From assembly GCF_016741935.1 (NCBI RefSeq), contig NZ_JAERRG010000010.1, positions 1 through 64,000 on the forward strand: 64,000 nucleotides of DNA, given 5' to 3'. The DNA is from Streptomyces endocoffeicus (lineage in GTDB: Bacteria > Actinomycetota > Actinomycetes > Streptomycetales > Streptomycetaceae). The position numbers and the translations under genes are program-made. Each line of letters begins with the position of its first letter. Position 1 is the first letter of the stretch. Shown here in pieces: positions 59,424-64,000 of this stretch. The notes below the pieces were generated by a model, which worked only from the letters and a program-made list of their open reading frames with translations, made no database searches and had not been told where the DNA came from.

Positions 59424-60294
59424 AGAGATCTTCGTGGCGTTCGGCGTCGATGTGGACGCGGTGGCCGGCTGGCTGGGCTCCTACGGCGGCGAGGACTCGC
59501 CCTGTGACATCTCCCGCGGGATGTTCGCCGGGGAGGTCGGGGTGCCACGGCTGCTCCGGCTGTTCGAGCGGAAGGAACTGCGCACCACCTGGTTCATCCC
59601 CGGCCACTCCCTGGAGACCTTCCCCGATCAGACCCGTCAGGTGGTCGACGCGGGCCATGAGATCGGCGCCCACGGCTACTCGCACGAGAACCCGATCGCG
59701 ATGACCCGGGCCCAGGAGAGCGCCATCCTGGACCGCGGCATCGATCTGATCGAGAAGGTCTCCGGGCGCCGCCCGACCGGTTATGTCGCCCCCTGGTGGG
59801 AGTTCTCGCCGGTGACCAACGAGCTGCTGATCGAGCGCGGTATCACCTACGACCACTCGCTGATGCACAACGACTTCACGCCCTATTACGTCCGGGTGGG
59901 CGACAGCTGGACGAAGATCGACTATTCGCGCCCGGCCGAGGAGTGGATGAAACCGCTGGTGCGCGGCCAGGAGACCGGACTGGTCGAGATCCCGGCCAAC
60001 TGGTACCTCGACGATCTGCCGCCCATGATGTTCGTCAAGGCCAGCGCCAACAGCCACGGTTTCGTCTCCCCGCGCGAACTGGAGCAGACCTGGCGCGACC
60101 AGTTCGACTGGGTGTACCGGGAGATGGACTACGCGGCCTTCACCATGACGATCCACCCCGATGTCTCCGGCAGGCCCCAGACGCTGCTGATGCTGGAGCG
60201 GCTCATCGAATACATCGGCGGCCACGAGGGCGTGCGCTGGTCGACCTTCGACGACATCGCCACCGACTTCAAGGCGCGTTTCCCCCGCGCCTGA
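59416..60294 (+). CDS. Polysaccharide-deacetylase-fold hydrolase (PuuE/imidase-like)
   Basis: A 292-aa cytoplasmic NodB-fold protein without a signal peptide. Metal-site residues are Asp12 and Asp14 in FGVDVDA and the two His of IGAHGYSHENP; other conserved parts are RTTWFIPGHSLETFP, GYVAPWWEFSP and MTIHPDVSGRPQ. These features place it with the allantoinase PuuE, HpPgdA and bacterial cyclic-imide hydrolase branch rather than with secreted chitin deacetylases. Ring opening of a cyclic imide or amide is therefore a good guess. It overlaps the asparaginase gene by eight bases. Confidence 0.9.
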   Translation: MAKEIFVAFGVDVDAVAGWLGSYGGEDSPCDISRGMFAGEVGVPRLLRLFERKELRTTWFIPGHSLETFPDQTRQVVDAGHEIGAHGYSHENPIAMTRAQESAILDRGIDLIEKVSGRRPTGYVAPWWEFSPVTNELLIERGITYDHSLMHNDFTPYYVRVGDSWTKIDYSRPAEEWMKPLVRGQETGLVEIPANWYLDDLPPMMFVKASANSHGFVSPRELEQTWRDQFDWVYREMDYAAFTMTIHPDVSGRPQTLLMLERLIEYIGGHEGVRWSTFDDIATDFKARFPRA

Positions 60295-60403
60295 TCAACC
60301 CGTTCTCCGTCCCGCCCCCAGCGCGGTCATCCCGTGCGTGGCGCGGCCCTCTCCCGGGCGACAGGTCTCATGCCGCCGGGCCCCGGCCCCACCCCTGGCC
60401 GAA

Positions 60404-60473
60404 GCATCTCCGTCCCCGCATCTCCGTCCCCACATCTCCGTCCCCGCATCTCCGTCCCCGCATCTCCGTCCCC
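60404..60473. repeat. 14-bp tandem repeat upstream of the MFS gene
   Basis: Five copies of GCATCTCCGTCCCC (one with A for G) in the 228-bp gap between the deacetylase-fold gene and the transporter gene. Confidence 0.85.
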
Positions 60474-60522
60474 CTCGCCGCGACGGCGCGGCGACCCCCG
60501 CTTCCGACAAGGGGCACCCGTC

Positions 60523-61851
60523 ATGACCACAGTCTCCTCCGATCCCGAAGCGCCCACCCGCAGACTGCCGCGCATCGGGGTGCGTCCCACCCGTAAGGCG
60601 ACGGCCATCGCGTTCTTCGCATGGGTCTTCGCCGTCTACGACTACATCCTCTTCGGCACCCTGCTGCCGGAGATCTCCGACCGCTTCGGCTGGAGCGAGG
60701 AACGGGCGGCGTTCGTCTCCACCCTGATATCCGCAGGAACGGCCATCGTGGTCCTCGGGGTCGGCCCGCTCGTCGACCGGCTCGGCCGCCGTAAGGGCAT
60801 GATCCTCACCGTCTCGGGCACCGCTCTGGCATCCGCCGCCACGGCCGGCACCGTGAACGCCGGGTATCTGGTCGGTGTCCGCTCCCTGGGCGGCATCGGG
60901 CTGTCCGAACAGTCCGTCAACACCACCTATCTGAATGAGATCTACGCCGTCACCGAGGACAAGGCGATCCGGAAGCGCCGCGGCTTCATCTACAGCCTGG
61001 TGCAGGCCGGTTGGCCCACCGGCACCCTCGTGGCCGCCGCGTTCGTCGCCGTGTTCCTGCCGCTCGTCGGCTGGCGCGGCTGCTTCCTGCTGGCCACCTT
61101 CCCGGCCATCGTCATCGCCCTGCTGCGCCGGGGGCTGCCGGAGACCCCGCAGTTCGAGCTCCAGCAGCGGCTGCGCCGGCTGCACCGGGAGGGCAAGGCG
61201 GACGAGGCGCGGCGGGTCGCCGCGGAGTACGGCGTGGACGAGACGCCCTCCGCACCGCTGCTGGAGATCTTCCGCGGCAGCGCCCGGCGCAACACCCTGG
61301 TGCTCAGCTTCGCCTGGCTGGTCAACTGGTTCGGCATTCAGATCTTCAGCGTCCTGGGCACCACGGTGCTCACCAAGGCCAAGGGCGTCAGCTTCGCCAA
61401 CTCCCTGGTGCTCTTCATCATCATCAACGCCGTGGCCTTCGCCGGATATCTCTTCCACGGCTGGGCCGGTGACCGCTTCGGACGCCGGAATGTGATCGCC
61501 TGCGGCTGGATCCTCTCGGGCGTGCTCTTCGCCCTCATGCTGACCGTCGCCCACGGCACCGTCGCCGTGGTGGTGCTCTACTCCCTGGGGATGTTCTTCC
61601 TGGTCGGCCCGTACGCCGCGATGCTCTTCTACATGGGCGAGTGCTACGACACCCGCTGCCGGGCCACCGGCACCTCGTTCATCAACGCGTTCAGCCAGCC
61701 CGGGGCCATCGCCGCCGGGGCGATCGCCACCGCGATGCTCGCCTCCGGCGCCCACTGGGATCGCACCGCGCTGCTCGTCGGGGCGGTCGGCACCTTTCTG
61801 TCCGGCTTCGTGATGTTCGCCGCCCGGCGCGTCGACACCGTCGAAGCCTGA
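60523..61851 (+). CDS. MFS transporter
   Basis: A 442-aa major facilitator with 12 predicted helices. The loop motif DRLGRRKG appears between helices 2 and 3 and its echo DRFGRRN in the second half. The first helix includes FFAWVFAVYDYILFGTLLPEI. This pattern resembles carboxylate or aromatic-acid/H+ symporters. In this operon it most likely imports the substrate. ATG 60523 has AAGGGG upstream. Confidence 0.9.
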   Translation: MTTVSSDPEAPTRRLPRIGVRPTRKATAIAFFAWVFAVYDYILFGTLLPEISDRFGWSEERAAFVSTLISAGTAIVVLGVGPLVDRLGRRKGMILTVSGTALASAATAGTVNAGYLVGVRSLGGIGLSEQSVNTTYLNEIYAVTEDKAIRKRRGFIYSLVQAGWPTGTLVAAAFVAVFLPLVGWRGCFLLATFPAIVIALLRRGLPETPQFELQQRLRRLHREGKADEARRVAAEYGVDETPSAPLLEIFRGSARRNTLVLSFAWLVNWFGIQIFSVLGTTVLTKAKGVSFANSLVLFIIINAVAFAGYLFHGWAGDRFGRRNVIACGWILSGVLFALMLTVAHGTVAVVVLYSLGMFFLVGPYAAMLFYMGECYDTRCRATGTSFINAFSQPGAIAAGAIATAMLASGAHWDRTALLVGAVGTFLSGFVMFAARRVDTVEA

Positions 61852-61872
61852 AACCATCGGGAGAAAACCACA

Positions 61873-62655
61873 GTGGCAAGGACCGACCATCCCACGGACC
61901 GGCGCGTCGCCGTCATCACCGGGGCGGCCAGCGGCATCGGCCGCGCGCTCGCCGTGGAGTACGCCCGCCATGGGGTGCGCACCGTCATCGGCAGCTACCC
62001 CGGCGACCCCCACGACCCCGCCGAGACCGAGCGCCTGGTGAAGGCGGCGGGCGGGGAGTGCACACGGTGCGAGGTCGATGTGCGCGACCCCGCTCAGGTC
62101 GAGGCGTTCGCCGAACACGCCCTTACGGCCTTCGGCCGCCTGGACATCGCCGTGGCCAACGCCGGGGTGCTGCGCCGGGCACCGCTCGATCAGCTCACCG
62201 ACGAGGCCTGGGACGACATGCTCTCCGTCGACCTCACCGGGGTGCTGCGCACCCTGCGCTCCGCCGCGCGGCGGATGGACGGACCGGGCGCGATGGTGGC
62301 GGTGTCCTCCATCGCGGGCGGGGTCTACGGCTGGGACGACCATGCCCACTACGCCGCCGCGAAGGCCGGTGTGCTCGGGCTGTGCCGCAGTCTCGCGGTC
62401 GAACTCGCCCCGCGGGGCATCCGCGTCAACTCCGTCATTCCGGGGCTCATCGAAACCCCCCAGTCCTCCGACCCCGTCAACTCGCTCGGTCCCGAGGGGC
62501 TGTCCCGTGCCGCCGGGGGCATCCCCTGGGGACGGGTCGGGAGGCCCGGGGAGATCGCCTCCGCGATCGCCTATCTGACCTCGGACGGCGCCTCGTACAT
62601 CACCGGTCAGAGCCTGGTCGTCGACGGCGGCCTCACCGTGAGGATGCCGGCATGA
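61873..62655 (+). CDS. SDR-family oxidoreductase 1
   Basis: A 260-aa short-chain dehydrogenase. The coenzyme motif is TGAASGIG at 16-23, NAG is at VANAGVL, the catalytic Tyr and Lys are in HYAAAKAG with the Ser in VAVSSIAGG, and RVNSVIPGLIETP follows. An N-terminal Gly-Ser-Tyr after beta-2 (VIGSYPGDP) hints at NADP use, but this is weak. It would oxidise or reduce a secondary alcohol or ketone of the pathway intermediate. GTG 61873 follows the MFS gene by 21 bp. Confidence 0.92.
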   Translation: MARTDHPTDRRVAVITGAASGIGRALAVEYARHGVRTVIGSYPGDPHDPAETERLVKAAGGECTRCEVDVRDPAQVEAFAEHALTAFGRLDIAVANAGVLRRAPLDQLTDEAWDDMLSVDLTGVLRTLRSAARRMDGPGAMVAVSSIAGGVYGWDDHAHYAAAKAGVLGLCRSLAVELAPRGIRVNSVIPGLIETPQSSDPVNSLGPEGLSRAAGGIPWGRVGRPGEIASAIAYLTSDGASYITGQSLVVDGGLTVRMPA

Positions 62656-62668
62656 GGAGGAAGCGCTG

Positions 62669-63406
62669 ATGGGTGCGCTGGACGGACGGACCGCGTTCAT
62701 CACCGGCGGGGCCAGCGGGATCGGCCGCGCCGTCGTCGAGGCCTACGCGGCCGAAGGGGCCCGGGTGGTGGTGGCCGACCGCGACGGGGAGCGGGCGAGG
62801 GCCGTGGCCGGGCGGACCGGCGCCGCGGGGCACACGGCGGTGGACGTGAGCGATCCGGCCGCGGTGGAGGCGGTGATGTGGGCCGCGGTCGGGGAGTTCG
62901 GCGGGATCGACATCCTCGTCAACGCCGCGGGCATCCTCACGGAGGCGCCGCTGATGGAGATGGACCCGCGGATGTGGTCCGAGACCCTCGCGGTCGATCT
63001 GACGGGCGTCTTCCTCTGCTGCCGCTACGCGGTCCCCCAGATGGCGGAACGGGGCTGGGGGAGAGTCATCAACATCGCCTCGCAGCTCGGTATCAAGGGT
63101 GGCCGGTCGCTGTCCCACTACGCGGCCGCCAAGGCCGGGGTCATCGGGCTGACCAAGTCGCTGGCCCTGGAGGTCGCGGAGCGGGGCGTCCTGGTGAACG
63201 CCATCGCGCCGGGGCCGATCGACACCCCGCTGGTCGCCGGGATCACCCCGGAGTGGAAGGCGGCCAAACAGGCCGAACTGCCACTGGGGCGGTTCGGCCG
63301 GCCCGAGGAGGTCGCTCCGACCGCCGTGCTGCTCGCCAGCGACCCCGGCGGCAATCTGTACGTCGGTCAGACCCTCGGCCCCAACAGCGGCGATGTGATG
63401 CCGTAG
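62669..63406 (+). CDS. SDR-family oxidoreductase 2 (FabG-like)
   Basis: A 245-aa short-chain dehydrogenase. TGGASGIG is at 12-19, the acidic end of beta-2 is VVVADRDGE, favouring NAD, and NAAG is at VNAAGIL. The catalytic Ser and Tyr-Lys lie in NIASQLG and HYAAAKAG. It differs enough from SDR 1 to act on another step. AGGAGG lies at a good distance upstream, and the gap to SDR 1 is 13 bp, so both are in the LacI-controlled operon. Confidence 0.93.
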   Translation: MGALDGRTAFITGGASGIGRAVVEAYAAEGARVVVADRDGERARAVAGRTGAAGHTAVDVSDPAAVEAVMWAAVGEFGGIDILVNAAGILTEAPLMEMDPRMWSETLAVDLTGVFLCCRYAVPQMAERGWGRVINIASQLGIKGGRSLSHYAAAKAGVIGLTKSLALEVAERGVLVNAIAPGPIDTPLVAGITPEWKAAKQAELPLGRFGRPEEVAPTAVLLASDPGGNLYVGQTLGPNSGDVMP

Positions 63407-63416
63407 CCGCGTCGGC

Positions 63417-63494
63417 GTCGGCCGCGGCCCTGTCCTCCCCACGTCGGCCGCGGCCCTGTCCTCCCCACGTCGGCCGCGGCCCTGTCCTCCCCGC
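63417..63494. repeat. 26-bp tandem repeat after the last SDR gene
   Basis: Three copies of GTCGGCCGCGGCCCTGTCCT plus CCCCAC, starting 11 bp after the SDR stop; only the third differs, by one base. Further on, GACAGAAGCGGGAAC recurs about three times (63552-63597). Confidence 0.9.
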
Positions 63495-63619
63495 GTCGGG
63501 CGCGGACCGGGGACTCGGCGGGCCGGGCCCGGACGCATACGGCTCGGGGGCGACAGAAGCGGGAACGACAGAAGCGGGAACGGCAGCAGCGGGAACGGTG
63601 GAAGAAGGAAGGTGGCGGG

Positions 63620-64000
63620 ATGTGCGGGGCGTGCGGTGAGCGGGGTGCGTTCGACTGGGCGCGGCCCTGGGTCAGCGGGGTCGCCGCCCGCCGGGCGGTG
63701 GCCGCCGCGGTCGGCGCGGTGGACCGGCCCGGGGTGCGGGTGGCGGTCGGGAGCGGCGGCTGGCTGGTGACCGGACCCACCGGCGCGACCGCGGCCTGTG
63801 CGGGGCTGGTCGCTCTGGTCGCTGCCGTACGGCGCTGGGCCCCCGGAGCGGAACCAGCATGTCCGGACCGCGCTCGGCCGTCCGGGCCGCTGTCCGTGCC
63901 CGCGGCGGAGGACCGGCGCCGGGGCCTGGTGCTGCGGGTCGCCCCGGGCGGGGCCCGCAGCGCCGACGCCGCGTTGGAGGCGCACGGGACGGTGGCGGTG
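63620..64000 (+). CDS. Unrecognised protein, 3' end outside window
   Basis: An open frame of at least 127 codons continues past the window end. The N-terminus MCGACGERGAFDWARPWVSG contains a CxxC pair, then Ala/Val/Arg-rich sequence with GVRVAVGSGGWLVTGPTGATAA. AAGGAAGGTGG precedes the ATG. Composition and codon use look genuine, and I recall similar proteins between dnaE and hisD in streptomycetes, but the function is unknown. Confidence 0.65.
   Translation, partial: MCGACGERGAFDWARPWVSGVAARRAVAAAVGAVDRPGVRVAVGSGGWLVTGPTGATAACAGLVALVAAVRRWAPGAEPACPDRARPSGPLSVPAAEDRRRGLVLRVAPGGARSADAALEAHGTVAV

Noticed and set aside
57146..63406. The LacI operon as a peptidoglycan or chitin deacetylation locus
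   Set aside because: The deacetylase-fold protein has no signal peptide or wall-binding domain and belongs to the cytoplasmic PuuE-like branch, next to catabolic-type partners.
1..64000. tRNA or rRNA genes, insertion sequences and prophage genes
   Set aside because: I found no cloverleaf with a GTTCGA-type T-loop in a gap, no rRNA signature, no transposase or integrase and no phage structural gene.

Overview
This 64 kb window is a stretch of a high-GC actinobacterial chromosome, almost certainly Streptomyces. The grounds are strong G/C bias at third codon positions, frequent GTG starts, and a cell-division and wall (dcw) cluster in the streptomycete order (rsmH-ftsL-ftsI-murE-murF-mraY-murD-ftsW-murG-ftsQ-ftsZ-pgeF-yggS-sepF-yggT-divIVA) that runs on into ileS, a DksA-like gene, lspA, rluD and dnaE. 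Product names come from reading translated sequence and motifs. No database search was run.

Layout. 0-5.5 kb: a CrtI-like FAD oxidoreductase, then a minus-strand operon of a degenerate ABC ATPase, a YhgE/Pip membrane protein and a TetR regulator, with a near-perfect operator at its promoter. 5.6-8 kb: a HEPN-type protein, a methyltransferase and a DUF3040 membrane protein. 8.1-13.8 kb (minus): a MoxR / DUF58 / transglutaminase operon and a beta-carbonic anhydrase. 14-32.5 kb (plus): the dcw cluster, one dense, often overlapping run closed by a strong terminator after divIVA. 32.9-36.3 kb (minus): ileS behind a T-box leader. 36.7-47.4 kb: DksA-like protein, lspA, pseudouridine synthase, GNAT acetyltransferase, MscS channel, dienelactone hydrolase, PhoD phosphatase, two DsbA-like proteins around a membrane protein, and a DUF2252 protein. 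47.6-57 kb: dnaE, a tiny basic protein, a NYN-domain protein, an 800-bp array of hairpin repeats, an ABC exporter pair and a DUF2567 protein. 57.1-63.4 kb: a LacI-type regulator divergent from an operon of asparaginase, polysaccharide-deacetylase-fold hydrolase, MFS transporter and two SDRs. The window ends inside an unrecognised gene.

How it works together. The central 18 kb makes peptidoglycan precursors (MurE/F/D, MraY, MurG), polymerises and crosslinks them (FtsW, FtsI), assembles the septum (FtsQ, FtsL, FtsZ, SepF) and directs polar growth (DivIVA). The ftsQ-ftsZ gap carries inverted GACAC/GTGTC motifs that fit WhiA control of sporulation septation.

Most notable: (1) IleS has GxHH in place of the HxGH signature, a feature linked to mupirocin hyper-tolerance, and is under an isoleucine T-box; (2) the LacI-controlled five-gene operon looks like a catabolic route, possibly for a cyclic imide or half-amide; (3) the ABC ATPase next to YhgE has lost every canonical catalytic motif; (4) many genes carry short tandem duplications exactly at or across their stop codons, one of them repeating an in-frame TAG every six codons.
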